Part shown: positions 9,004 through 18,101 of the stretch, in pieces
How positions within the stretch are numbered: position 1 is the first letter of the stretch
How the letters are laid out: every line of letters starts with the position of its first letter
Source: Flavobacterium flevense
GTDB lineage: Bacteria > Bacteroidota > Bacteroidia > Flavobacteriales > Flavobacteriaceae
Direction: 5' to 3'
Length of the DNA stretch: 64,000 nucleotides
Assembly: GCF_900142775.1 (NCBI RefSeq)
Contig: NZ_FRCC01000001.1
Location: 558,001 to 622,000 of the forward strand
Made by a program: the position numbers and the translations under genes
Notes under the pieces: model-generated
Seen by the model: only the letters and a program-made list of their open reading frames with translations
What the model was told of the DNA's origin: nothing
Databases searched by the model: none

Positions 9004-9011
9004 TAAATTTG
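9004..9011 (+). promoter_or_regulatory. Candidate -7 box for the NifU-type gene
   Basis: TAAATTTG is a full match to TAnnTTTG and ends 18 bases before the ATG at 9030. The -33 region (TTATTC near 8981) is weak. Confidence 0.5.
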
Positions 9012-9029
9012 TAAAAATTTACAAAAATC

Positions 9030-9929
9030 ATGACAAAAATAACGATCAAAGAAACACAAAACCCAACGATATTAAAGTTTGAGTTTGAGGAATTTATCAC
9101 TAAAAATGAAAGTTTCGAGTTTAAAAATATAGATGAAGCTAAATCTTCTCCTCTGGCACAACAATTATTTTATTTACCATTTGTAAAAACCGTTTACATC
9201 TCCGGTAATTTTATAGCCGTAGAAAGATTTAGTATTGTAGAATGGGATGATGTTAAAGAAGCTGTTGCTGAACAAATTGAAGAATTTGTAAATAAAGGCG
9301 GAACTATCATTACGCTGGACGAAAACAAACCTAAAAAACAGCCTGTTACCGTTTACGGAGAAACAACTCCTAATCCGTCAGCTTTGAAATTTGTGGTAAG
9401 CCGAATGCTGACAAAAAATGCTGTTGAATTTAAAAATATTGACCAGACTGCTGCTTCACCGCTGGCAAAAGAATTATTTAAATTTCCTTATGTAAAAGAA
9501 ATTTTTATTGATGAAAACTATATTTCGGTAACTAAATATGAACTTAACAGCTGGGACGAAATTACCCTTGAGCTACGAACTTTTATCAAACAATACATTG
9601 AAAATGGCGGAATTGTACTTGATGACAGCGTAGTAATCAATGCCGAAAAAGAAGACCAAATTAAAACGGAAGCCTTCGATAAACTGGATGTTACTTCGCA
9701 ACAAATTATCAATATTCTGGAAGAATATGTAAAACCGGCTGTAGCTGCCGATGGTGGAAATATTGCTTTTGAATCTTATGATGAAGAAAGCAAAGTTGTA
9801 AAAGTGATTCTTCAGGGTGCTTGTAGCGGTTGTCCTTCTTCTACTTTTACTTTAAAATCAGGAATTGAAAACATGTTGAAAAGCATGCTTAACGATGACA
9901 AAATCCAGGTAGAAGCAATTAATGCTTAA
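9030..9929 (+). CDS. NifU-type Fe-S cluster scaffold with duplicated Nfu N-terminal domain
   Basis: 299 residues. Two related N-terminal Nfu domains (about 8-68 and 111-171) each contain NPxxLKF, FKNIDxAxxSPLAxxLF and a VKxxxI motif. A C-terminal NifU domain (about 223-298) carries the cluster-binding CSGC (Cys265, Cys268) in QGACSGCPSST. It would assemble [4Fe-4S] clusters and deliver them to apoproteins in the cytoplasm. The doubled N-terminal domain seems usual for this phylum. It is monocistronic, ending in an 18-bp hairpin terminator. Confidence 0.93.
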   Translation: MTKITIKETQNPTILKFEFEEFITKNESFEFKNIDEAKSSPLAQQLFYLPFVKTVYISGNFIAVERFSIVEWDDVKEAVAEQIEEFVNKGGTIITLDENKPKKQPVTVYGETTPNPSALKFVVSRMLTKNAVEFKNIDQTAASPLAKELFKFPYVKEIFIDENYISVTKYELNSWDEITLELRTFIKQYIENGGIVLDDSVVINAEKEDQIKTEAFDKLDVTSQQIINILEEYVKPAVAADGGNIAFESYDEESKVVKVILQGACSGCPSSTFTLKSGIENMLKSMLNDDKIQVEAINA

Positions 9930-9947
9930 GACAACATTTATCTAAAA

Positions 9948-9987
9948 AAACCAACAAAGCGTTTCGGTTGAAACGCTTTGTTGGTTT
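9948..9987. terminator. Perfect 18-bp bidirectional terminator
   Basis: Arms 9948-9965 and 9970-9987 are perfectly complementary with loop GGTT. A-rich on one side and T-rich on the other, it can stop transcription of the NifU gene and of tsaB, which converges from the right. Confidence 0.9.
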
Positions 9988-10010
9988 ACAAACTTGTTTA
10001 AATTTTTAAA

Positions 10011-10062
10011 CCATTAAGACATTTAGCCGCATTAAGTCTAAATTCTCTTAATATCTTAATGG
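10011..10062. repeat. CCATTAAGA/TCTTAATGG inverted repeat
   Basis: CCATTAAGA (10011-10019) and TCTTAATGG (10054-10062) are perfect inverted copies around a core with two more TTAAG/CTTAA units (for example ATTAAGTC at 10031). It lies just 3' of tsaB. It looks like a dispersed non-coding repeat and not a terminator, since no U-tract follows a tight stem. Confidence 0.5.
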
Positions 10063-10078
10063 TATAATATAGTTTTTA

Positions 10079-10750
10079 CTATTTTTTAGAAGTAGTAATC
10101 ATGAAATCTTTCAGATAATAAGGCTCAAAATAGGCTACATCTGCAAAATCATTTTTAAGGAATTTAGCATAGCTCAAAGCACTCATTTCGTTAGCAGACG
10201 GATATTTTATTTCTTCTAAAAAAACAAAATTAGACCGGGTCAACACCTCTTTACATTTATCGGCACAATCGCCTACAAAATATAAAATTTCATCATATTC
10301 CTGGAAAGAATCTTCGGTGATAACTTCAGCAAGAATTGCTCTTTTTACTTCTAATTTATTCGAAAAAATAGCACTATAAACTTCCATTCTTCGGGCGTCT
10401 AACATGGGTACAATCAAACCATTTTCAATAGTTGCCTGAGCCGCTAATGCCTGCAAAGTATCTACCGCTATTAATGGAATTTCTAATGCATAACACAATC
10501 CTTTTGCCGACGAAACACCTATTCGCAATCCGGTATAAGAACCCGGACCCTGACTTACTGCAACCGCAACTAAATCCTTAAAAGTGATTCCGGCTGCTGC
10601 AATACTTTCTTCAATAAACACATGCAAGCGTTCGGCATGAGAATAGCCTTCTTCGGCAATTTGGTTACAAATAATAGTTTTGCCATCTTGAGCAATCGAA
10701 ACAGAACAATTTTTTGTAGCAGTTTCTATATTAAGTATATAATTATTCAA
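10079..10750 (-). CDS. tsaB: tRNA threonylcarbamoyladenosine biosynthesis protein TsaB
   Basis: 223 residues of the ASKHA fold. It opens ILNIETATKNCSVSIA and has SQGPGSYTGLRIGVSSAKGL, diagnostic for TsaB. TsaB binds TsaD and TsaE to make the t6A37 modification of ANN-decoding tRNAs. The only in-frame start before an upstream stop is TTG at 10750, and the protein begins correctly from it, so a TTG start is accepted. It lies 57 bases after the last gene of the ABC export operon and could be read through from it. Length is normal for the family. Confidence 0.94.
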   Translation of the reverse strand: MNNYILNIETATKNCSVSIAQDGKTIICNQIAEEGYSHAERLHVFIEESIAAAGITFKDLVAVAVSQGPGSYTGLRIGVSSAKGLCYALEIPLIAVDTLQALAAQATIENGLIVPMLDARRMEVYSAIFSNKLEVKRAILAEVITEDSFQEYDEILYFVGDCADKCKEVLTRSNFVFLEEIKYPSANEMSALSYAKFLKNDFADVAYFEPYYLKDFMITTSKK

Positions 10751-10807
10751 TGGTATTTCTTTTTTTTACAAAGGTCTGAAAAATTAAAAAGAATGAAAAC
10801 GTAAGCG

Positions 10808-12103
10808 TTATTTTTTATTGTTTTCCGACTTTACTGTTACTTTATCACCCGAATTTAATTCTTTGCTCACGATGGTATAAGGTCCTGTAATTACATTATC
10901 TCCTTTTTTAACACCGCTTAAAATCTCAATATTAGTATCGTCCTGAATTCCGGTTCTAATAATCCTGATTTTAGCTTTATCCCCCACTTTCAGGAAAACA
11001 CATTCTAACTTTTTATCGCTTTTAGGAGCTTCCTTTTTATCCTCTTTTTCATCCGGCATTTTTTTATCCAGAACAGAAACCGCTGTGGTATCCGATTTTA
11101 CAACCACTGCACTGATGGGAACAGCCAGAACATTTTTCTTTGTTTTAGTGATAATATCTACTGTAGCAGTCATTCCTGGTCTAAAGGGCGAATAGGTCGC
11201 CGGTTTTCCTTGTAATAAATCTTCATAGGATTCTTTTAAAATTCGAACTTTAACTTTAAAATTAGTCACCTGATCAGCCGTTAAAGCAGAACTTGCCGAA
11301 TTAGAAATACTGGTCACCACGCCTTTGAATTTCTTTTTTAAATAAGCATCCACTTCCACATTGGCAAAATCTCCTTCTTTAATTTTGACAATATCATTCT
11401 CATTCACATCCACTTCCACTTCCATATTGTTTAAATTGGCAACCCTTAAAAGTTCAGTTCCCGCCATTTGCTGCGTTCCTAAAACACGTTCGCCTAATTC
11501 TACATTCAGCACTGAAATAGTTCCGTCAGCAGGAGAATAAATGGTAGTACGCCCTAAATTATCTTTTGCTTCATTTACAGTAGCTGATGCACTCTGAACC
11601 GTATAAAAAGCATTTTGTTTAGTGGCTTTAGCAACTTCATAAGAAGCAATTGCCTTGTCCCAGTCTGATTTTGAAATAATCCCTTTTTCATACAAGGATT
11701 TGTTGCGTTCATAACTGGATTTAGCTTCTTTAAAGGAAGCTTCACTTTGGGTTAAGCCCGCTTTACTTCCTGATAAATTTGATAAAGAACGATTGTAACT
11801 GGAAGTATATAAATCAGGATTTATTTTTACTAATAAATCTCCTTTTTTTACTACCTGACCTTCTTTTACATTTAACAAAATGATTTCTCCTGAAACTTCC
11901 GGTGCGATTTTTACTTCAATTTCGGGTTGTATTTTACCGGTTGCCGATACCGTTTCGACAATAGTCATAGGAACTACTTTTGCAATTTCTATTTCCTTAA
12001 AGTCTTCTTTATTTCCTAAAATGCCTTTTTTTCCTAAAACCAGTAATACACCAACTATTACAACAAAAACGGCTAAAAGAATATAAATATTTTTCTTCGA
12101 CAT
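10808..12103 (-). CDS. HlyD/MacA-type periplasmic adaptor (second adaptor)
   Basis: 431 residues. One N-terminal membrane anchor (about 5-24) is followed by a lipoyl-like half (APEVSGEIILLNVKEGQVVKKGDLLVKINP), an alpha-helical hairpin with coiled-coil character (about 105-185), the returning lipoyl half (TIYSPADGTISVLNVELGERV) and beta-barrel/membrane-proximal domains. A charged Lys/Asp/Glu-rich insert (about 350-370, DKKMPDEKEDKKEAPKSDKK) is unusual. It would link an inner-membrane ABC permease to TolC. It is the last of the export genes, 6 bases after tolC, and a paralogue of the adaptor at 13566. Confidence 0.92.
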   Translation of the reverse strand: MSKKNIYILLAVFVVIVGVLLVLGKKGILGNKEDFKEIEIAKVVPMTIVETVSATGKIQPEIEVKIAPEVSGEIILLNVKEGQVVKKGDLLVKINPDLYTSSYNRSLSNLSGSKAGLTQSEASFKEAKSSYERNKSLYEKGIISKSDWDKAIASYEVAKATKQNAFYTVQSASATVNEAKDNLGRTTIYSPADGTISVLNVELGERVLGTQQMAGTELLRVANLNNMEVEVDVNENDIVKIKEGDFANVEVDAYLKKKFKGVVTSISNSASSALTADQVTNFKVKVRILKESYEDLLQGKPATYSPFRPGMTATVDIITKTKKNVLAVPISAVVVKSDTTAVSVLDKKMPDEKEDKKEAPKSDKKLECVFLKVGDKAKIRIIRTGIQDDTNIEILSGVKKGDNVITGPYTIVSKELNSGDKVTVKSENNKK

Positions 12104-12109
12104 AACTTA

Positions 12110-13486
12110 CTAATTTTTTATAATTGGAATTCCAAAGTAGAATTCTAATATTTTTGTTTTAAAAATATAATCGTATTTGGTCCTTAAAACTTCCGATTGT
12201 GCATTAGAGAGCAAAGTTTGCGACTGACTTAAATCAAATGAATTCATTAAGCCCACTTCAAATCTTTCTTTAGAATAATTATAGGATTGGCTTCTGGAAT
12301 CTAATGCTTCAATTGCTGATTCATAAGCCTTTAGAGCTCCTTTAGCATCTGTAAAAGCAGTATAAACATTTCGTTCTAAATCTAATTGCTGTTGTTCTAA
12401 AGCGATTTTAGATTTTTCAAAGTTTACCTTAGACCGTTCTACATTATTTCTAACTGAAAAACCATTAAAAATAGGAACACTCAACTGAACTCCAAATGAT
12501 TGTCCTTTATTATCATTAAACTGATCCATAAATTTAGGCGGTGATTGTGTTCCAATAACATTCCCCTGATTGTCTCTTAAAGCAATATCAGCATAAGAAA
12601 CACGGCTGTTAAAATTATAAAATCCTCTCAAAGTAGGCTGATAAGCTCCTCTGGCAATCATTACATTTTTTTGTGCTATTTCTAAATTTGTCTGTGCTAT
12701 TTTCAACTCCATTCGTTCCTGACTGGCTTTATCATAAATGGCTGTAGGAGTCTGAGACAATATACTTTGATCCATTTGAAACTCATTCGTATCAGCAATA
12801 TCAAAATTATCAAAACTCTCTAACTGTAAAAGTTGTGCAAGACTTAATTTAGAGATCAATAAAGCATTCTCTGCATTGATTACTTTTTGATTATCAGCAG
12901 CAATAGTTGCTTTTATATCTAATAAATCGCCTTTAGGTAAATTTCCGGCATTAACCAGTTCCTGAGTTCGGTTTAATTGCTTGTTATCAATAGCCAATTG
13001 CTCATTTTGAACTTTTAAATTTTCTTTGTTAAAAAGCACCTGTAAATAAGCATTAGCAACATTTAGCGCAATATCATCTTTCATTTTTTGCAATTGATAT
13101 TGTGCTGCAACAATAGAAAGATTGGCTCTTCTTAAAGTATTTAAATTTTGTAAACCTCTGTAAATATCAACTCCTACACTGGCTCCGGCAGAAGTAAACT
13201 GCGTAGTTTGATTTTGCAAAATCCCCGTAGTGATATCCTGGTTCAAACCAATATTCCACGAATGAGAAGCCGAAGCTGACACCGAAGGTAAAAAACTGCC
13301 AAAAGCATCTTTCTTATCAATAGTTGCTGATTGTGAGTCCAATTCGGATTGTCTAATAGAGATATTATGGTCTAAAGCATATCTTACACATTCTTCTAAA
13401 GTCCATTGTTTTGATTGTGCCTGACCTGATAGGCTAAACCCAAAAAACAGCGCAAAAACAAAACGATTGTATTTATTTATTTTCAT
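12110..13486 (-). CDS. TolC family outer-membrane efflux protein
   Basis: 458 residues from the ATG at 13486, chosen because it yields a clean signal peptide (MKINKYNRFVFALFFGFSL...GQAQ); the start at 13531 would add 15 residues before it. Two outer-membrane efflux repeats are visible, with long alpha-helical stretches (NVANAYLQVLFNKENLKVQNEQL and a C-terminal counterpart) and the WTLEECVRYALDHN opening typical of TolC in Bacteroidetes. It forms the outer-membrane duct for the neighbouring ABC exporter. It lies between the two adaptor genes. Confidence 0.93.
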   Translation of the reverse strand: MKINKYNRFVFALFFGFSLSGQAQSKQWTLEECVRYALDHNISIRQSELDSQSATIDKKDAFGSFLPSVSASASHSWNIGLNQDITTGILQNQTTQFTSAGASVGVDIYRGLQNLNTLRRANLSIVAAQYQLQKMKDDIALNVANAYLQVLFNKENLKVQNEQLAIDNKQLNRTQELVNAGNLPKGDLLDIKATIAADNQKVINAENALLISKLSLAQLLQLESFDNFDIADTNEFQMDQSILSQTPTAIYDKASQERMELKIAQTNLEIAQKNVMIARGAYQPTLRGFYNFNSRVSYADIALRDNQGNVIGTQSPPKFMDQFNDNKGQSFGVQLSVPIFNGFSVRNNVERSKVNFEKSKIALEQQQLDLERNVYTAFTDAKGALKAYESAIEALDSRSQSYNYSKERFEVGLMNSFDLSQSQTLLSNAQSEVLRTKYDYIFKTKILEFYFGIPIIKN

Positions 13487-13565
13487 ATATTTTGAATGAA
13501 AGCATAGTAAGACACTACGCAAATTTAACATTTTTTAAACCAAAAGAAGTTTTTAGGGCTTCAAT

Positions 13566-14681
13566 TTATTTTTTGTCACCTTCGGCTATCAAGCCCTGAT
13601 TCCAGATTTTAATTTTATCTGATTTTTTGATACCGCTTTTCACCTGAACATAAATTCCGTCACTAACTCCTAAAACCACATCTTTTCTTTGGAATTTTTG
13701 AGGAGCTGTTTCGATTTCAACATAAGGCTTTTGTGTTTTTTTATCGAATTGCACTAAGGATTCCTTAATTGCCAGTGCTTTATTCACTTTTTCTAAAATA
13801 ATCGAAGCATTTGCACTTAAACCGGCTCTGATAAAAGTAGCATCATTGTTTTGTAAAGAAGCTTTGATCTCAAATTGAATGGCACCATTTTCAGCAACAC
13901 CTTTAGGAGCTATGTAATTTAAAACGGCATTAAATTTCTTGTTCTCAATAGCACCAATGGTAATTTCAATAGGCATATTCTCTTTTATTTTTCCTACTTC
14001 TGATTCATCAATTTTTCCAATAAAGATCATTCTTCCCACATCAGCAACACTGGCAATGGTGGTTCCTTCATTAAAATTATTACTTTCGATAACCTGATTT
14101 CCTTCTTTAACAGGAACATCCAGAATCATTCCGTTCACTGTAGAACGAATCAATGTATTGGCATAGCTTCCTAACGAAGTTGTGGTTCCTGTTTTAACAA
14201 TATCCAGACTTTGTTTTGCAGCTAAATAATTCTGTTTTGCCTGTTTGTAAGCTAATTGTGCTCCATCAAAATCATTGGCCGAAATGACATCTTTTTCGAA
14301 TAATGTTTTTTGTCTTTGAAAAATTTTCTCCTGATTATCTAATGCTATTTTGGCTGTCTGCACCTGATTTTGAGTACTACTCACATTAGAAACATTAGCA
14401 ACAACTCTGATTTTAGCAATTTTATCGCCAGCTTTGATTTTTTCACCAGCTTTGATAAACACCGTCTCAATAATTCCTGAGATATTTGGCTTAATTAAAA
14501 CCTCTTCATCCGGTTGAATATTACCTGTTGCAATCGTATTTTTTACAATCGTTTTAGTAATTGGTTTTTCGGTTTTAAAAACTACTGACGGCGCCTGATT
14601 TTTTGCGTACAAATAATAAAGTGCACTAAAAAAAACTATTACAATGATAATTAATATGGTTATCGTTACTCCTTTTTTCAT
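13566..14681 (-). CDS. HlyD/MacA-type periplasmic adaptor (first adaptor)
   Basis: 371 residues with a single N-terminal membrane helix (about 5-25), lipoyl half-motifs (IKPNISGIIETVFIKAGEKIKAGDKIAKI and LIRSTVNGMILDVPVKEGNQV), an intervening helical hairpin and a C-terminal membrane-proximal domain. It links permease and TolC in a tripartite pump. It directly follows the two permease genes (37 bases). Shorter than the second adaptor and without its charged insert, so the two are probably not interchangeable. Confidence 0.92.
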   Translation of the reverse strand: MKKGVTITILIIIVIVFFSALYYLYAKNQAPSVVFKTEKPITKTIVKNTIATGNIQPDEEVLIKPNISGIIETVFIKAGEKIKAGDKIAKIRVVANVSNVSSTQNQVQTAKIALDNQEKIFQRQKTLFEKDVISANDFDGAQLAYKQAKQNYLAAKQSLDIVKTGTTTSLGSYANTLIRSTVNGMILDVPVKEGNQVIESNNFNEGTTIASVADVGRMIFIGKIDESEVGKIKENMPIEITIGAIENKKFNAVLNYIAPKGVAENGAIQFEIKASLQNNDATFIRAGLSANASIILEKVNKALAIKESLVQFDKKTQKPYVEIETAPQKFQRKDVVLGVSDGIYVQVKSGIKKSDKIKIWNQGLIAEGDKK

Positions 14682-14718
14682 TTTTATTTATGGTTTATTC
14701 GATTATTCTGACTGAAAT

Positions 14719-15984
14719 TTATTCTGCTCTTAAAGCATCAACAGGTTTAACATTAATTGCTGTTTGTGCAGGTATAAATCCTGCCAGTAAACCGGAACCT
14801 ACTAATATCAACAACGCTACAAATACAACTCTTAAATCAACACTTGGATTAGCAAACATAGTGTTGCTTTCCGGCGGCATCGAATCTAAAAACATATTTA
14901 AAAGTGCAATAACTCCTGTAGCAACAGCAATGCCTAACATCCCTGAGATGATTGTTAAAAATATTGATTCGGATAAAATCTGACTACGAATTGCTCCAGG
15001 AGTTGCTCCTAAAGCTCTTCTGATTCCTATTTCTTTAGTACGTTCTTTAACAACTATGAGCATAATATTAGAAATACCAATAACACCGGATATCAATACT
15101 AAAGTTCCCACAAAATAGGCGATGATTTTTAAAATAGTAAACAGACTTTGTACTTTGTTGAATTGTTCATACAAGTCAAAGTTCCCTACTGCTCTGTCGT
15201 CTTTTGGATTAATGGAATGCAAGGATTTAATTAGCTCTAAAATTTCTGGTTTTAGTTTAGTAATAGATACTTCGTCTCTGGCGGTAAGTGCCATCCACCC
15301 TACTTTATCTCCGTAATTAAATGCCTGTTGAAAAGTGGTAAACGGAATAAAAATATTTTTTTGTTCCTCTTCGGCATTTCCTCCCTGTTGTTTCGAATTA
15401 TAAATACCCACCACCATAAAATTAATTCCGTTAATTTTTATGTAAGTCCCAATAGGGTCTTCTTCTTTTGTATAAAGTGCTGTGACAACACCTTTTCCTA
15501 TAATTGCTATTTTCCTTTTTGAATTAATGTCCTGATGATTGATAAAACGTCCCTGTATAATATCCATGGGTTGCTGTTTTATAAGCTCCGGATAATCTCC
15601 ATAAATGGTAAATGCCGAGGTTTTTGTTCCTCTAACCACATTATTTGTACCATTAAAATCGCCCAGTTGATTGCGTGGCGAAACATATAACAAATCAGGC
15701 ATTGCTTGTTTTAAAGACTGGACATCGCTATTTCTAAAATCATAACGGCGTACTTTAGGTAGTCCTTTATAGGCTTTTGAGGTAGTCTGACTCCACATAA
15801 ACATGGTATTGGTAGCGATCCCGTCAAAACCTTTTTTAACTCCGTTTTCCAGACCATTTCCTGCAGCAAGCAGTATCACTAAAATAAAAACACCCCAGAA
15901 AACTCCAAATGCTGTTAGAATAGTTCTAAAAACATTGGCTGTTAAAGCCTGTAAAATCTCGTCCCAATTATCTTTTCTAAACAT
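14719..15984 (-). CDS. MacB/FtsX-type ABC permease (second permease)
   Basis: 421 residues. A first membrane helix (about 21-42) precedes a large periplasmic MacB_PCD domain, then three C-terminal helices with the FtsX domain. The signature IMLIVVKERTKEIGIRRALGATPGAIRSQIL and a C-terminal AGFIPAQTAINVKPVDALRAE are classic. There is no fused ATPase; the separate ATPase is three genes upstream in transcription order. It follows the first permease with 2 bases between. Probably forms a heterodimer with it. Confidence 0.94.
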   Translation of the reverse strand: MFRKDNWDEILQALTANVFRTILTAFGVFWGVFILVILLAAGNGLENGVKKGFDGIATNTMFMWSQTTSKAYKGLPKVRRYDFRNSDVQSLKQAMPDLLYVSPRNQLGDFNGTNNVVRGTKTSAFTIYGDYPELIKQQPMDIIQGRFINHQDINSKRKIAIIGKGVVTALYTKEEDPIGTYIKINGINFMVVGIYNSKQQGGNAEEEQKNIFIPFTTFQQAFNYGDKVGWMALTARDEVSITKLKPEILELIKSLHSINPKDDRAVGNFDLYEQFNKVQSLFTILKIIAYFVGTLVLISGVIGISNIMLIVVKERTKEIGIRRALGATPGAIRSQILSESIFLTIISGMLGIAVATGVIALLNMFLDSMPPESNTMFANPSVDLRVVFVALLILVGSGLLAGFIPAQTAINVKPVDALRAE

Positions 15985-15986
15985 AA

Positions 15987-17231
15987 TTATTCGTCTCTGA
16001 GTGCTACAATCGGTTTTATCTTAGCAGCTCTGTAAGCCGGAAAAAATCCGGCTACTGCTCCGGCAAACACGAGTAAGCCAAGCGTTGTTAATGCCACACC
16101 AAAATCAACTTCCGGATTTCTGAAATATTCGCTTTGTACCAAGGGACCAACAAATTCCAGCAAAAGCAAACTGGCTAATAAACCTGTAAAGCCGGCAATT
16201 GTGGTAATAAAAATAGATTCATGAAGTATCATGGATACAATAGAAAACGGCGAAGCGCCAAGTGCTTTTCTGATACCAATTTCTTTAGTTCTTTCTTTTA
16301 CAATAATCAGCATAATATTACTTACACCAACCACACCCGCAATAATAGTACAAATACCTACCCACCAAAAAAACAATCGGATATACAGATTTAAGTCGTA
16401 AAATTGTTTGGCATTTTCTACCGAATTATAAATTCCAATGGCACTGTCATCATCCGGAGCAATGATATTTTTACTCTTCAATAATTCCTTTACCCCATCG
16501 GTGAATTTCTTGGATTGGGCTAATGCTTCGTCATAATTCGCTTTTTTATTCAACACGAACATCATTCCGCTTATTTTATCTCCGGCACCAAAAGCGCGTT
16601 GATTGGTAGTTACCGGCATATAGACTCTGGATTCTTCCCTTTCTCCGGCAGGATCCGTAAAAACGCCTACTATTTTAAAATTGATTCCATTAGCTACTAT
16701 TATTTTACCAAGTGGATCAGCATCTTTAAACAAATCCTGTTTAATCTTAAGTCCTATTACTGCAACTTTTTCATGATTTTTTAAATCATTATCATTTATA
16801 AAACGTCCCTGAACAATTGTGGCGTTTTCAAGTGATATATAATCGGGATTGACACCTCTAAGCTGATAATTACCTGATTCCTTCCCGTAAGTAACTGAAC
16901 CGCCCCAAGTCACTCTGGATTTTGATTTTTTATTAATCTCCGAATCGTATTTTTTTACCGGAAGATCGTAATCGCTGTTTCGCAACTGGATTTGTCTGCC
17001 CGGATTCAGACCTTTATATTGTTTAGTAGTAACATTCGACCAGACTTCAATAATTCCTTCGGCATCATTTTCAAATTGTTTTTCAATTCCGTTTTGAAGT
17101 CCCTTGCCGGCTCCTAATAAAATTACAAGAATAAAAATCCCTGAAGCTACAGAAACTCCGGTCAGGAAAGTCCTTAACCGGTTTTTAGAAATTGCATCAA
17201 ATATTTCCTGCCAGCGTTCAATATTAAACAT
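15987..17231 (-). CDS. MacB/FtsX-type ABC permease (first permease)
   Basis: 414 residues with the same layout as its neighbour: helix at about 20-42, periplasmic MacB_PCD domain, FtsX region with IMLIIVKERTKEIGIRKALGASPFSI, and a C-terminus AGFFPAYRAAKIKPIVALRDE. The two permeases are clear paralogues that have diverged in their periplasmic parts. It overlaps the ATPase gene by 8 bases, implying coupled translation. Substrate unknown; MacB-like pumps export peptides, siderophores, lipids or drugs. Confidence 0.94.
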   Translation of the reverse strand: MFNIERWQEIFDAISKNRLRTFLTGVSVASGIFILVILLGAGKGLQNGIEKQFENDAEGIIEVWSNVTTKQYKGLNPGRQIQLRNSDYDLPVKKYDSEINKKSKSRVTWGGSVTYGKESGNYQLRGVNPDYISLENATIVQGRFINDNDLKNHEKVAVIGLKIKQDLFKDADPLGKIIVANGINFKIVGVFTDPAGEREESRVYMPVTTNQRAFGAGDKISGMMFVLNKKANYDEALAQSKKFTDGVKELLKSKNIIAPDDDSAIGIYNSVENAKQFYDLNLYIRLFFWWVGICTIIAGVVGVSNIMLIIVKERTKEIGIRKALGASPFSIVSMILHESIFITTIAGFTGLLASLLLLEFVGPLVQSEYFRNPEVDFGVALTTLGLLVFAGAVAGFFPAYRAAKIKPIVALRDE

Positions 17232-17925
17232 AAGACGAAGCTCTAACTTGTTCTACCATTTTATCATCAATAATTAATCCGTCTTTCAGAACCACATTTC
17301 TTTTGCACATGGCTGCAATATCCGGTTCATGTGTAACTATCAAAATCGTTTTTCCTTCATCATTAATTCCCTGAATCAGCTCCATAACTTCATAAGAAGT
17401 TTTTGTATCTAATGCTCCTGTGGGTTCATCAGCCAGTAAAACTTTGGGATTTGATGCTAATGCTCTGGCAATGGCAACCCGCTGTTTTTGTCCTCCCGAA
17501 AGTTCATTGGGCAAATGATGATAATGCGTTCCTAAACCCACTTTCTCCAGATATTTCATTGCAATTTCATAACGTTCTTTTCTTTTTACACCCTGATAAT
17601 ACAAAGGCATCGCAACATTATCAAGAGCTGATTTGTAATTTATCAAATTAAAAGACTGAAATACAAATCCTAAAAACTTATTTCTATATCTGGAAGCAAC
17701 GGTCTCGTTGAGATTTTTTATTGGGGTTTTATCTAAAATATAACTGCCGGAATCAGCTTCGTCAAGAATTCCTAAAATATTAAGAAGTGTAGATTTACCG
17801 GAACCTGATGATCCCATTATAGCGACCAACTCTCCTTCATTGATATTAAAATTAATTCCTTTCAATACATGAAGTTCAGAACTCCCCATTTTATAGGACT
17901 TATGTAAATCTTTGATTTCAATCAT
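17224..17925 (-). CDS. ABC transporter ATPase (MacB/LolD type)
   Basis: 233 residues. Walker A GSSGSGKST (about 38-46), Q-loop Gln90, signature LSGGQ (142-146), Walker B VLLADEP (162-168) and switch His199 are all intact. The family is LolD/MacB-like, powering permeases with FtsX domains by conformational coupling across the membrane. It is the first gene of the export operon and serves both permeases. No clear TAnnTTTG box is found in the 176 bases shared with the divergent DUF4403 gene. Confidence 0.95.
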   Translation of the reverse strand: MIEIKDLHKSYKMGSSELHVLKGINFNINEGELVAIMGSSGSGKSTLLNILGILDEADSGSYILDKTPIKNLNETVASRYRNKFLGFVFQSFNLINYKSALDNVAMPLYYQGVKRKERYEIAMKYLEKVGLGTHYHHLPNELSGGQKQRVAIARALASNPKVLLADEPTGALDTKTSYEVMELIQGINDEGKTILIVTHEPDIAAMCKRNVVLKDGLIIDDKMVEQVRASSYV

Positions 17926-18070
17926 GGTGCGGTTAAATTTTAAAGCAATAATATGAATTTTATTACCTTTTTTTTGATAATAAAACGTTAATAATTATAT
18001 TAACTTTTTAATTCTGAGTATCAAATATATCAAATTCCATTCGTTCTAAATAATGATTCATTTCTTTTTG

Positions 18071-18078
18071 TAATTTTG
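18071..18078 (+). promoter_or_regulatory. Candidate -7 box for the DUF4403 gene
   Basis: TAATTTTG matches TAnnTTTG and ends 23 bases before the ATG at 18102. No TTG is seen at the -33 spacing. Confidence 0.4.
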
Positions 18079-18101
18079 TCCGGACTAAAATTATTCTTAC
18101 A

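Noticed and set aside
9945..10062. CRISPR-like repeat cluster
   Set aside because: The inverted repeats are a single terminator hairpin and one dyad; there are no equally spaced direct repeats with unique spacers anywhere in the window.
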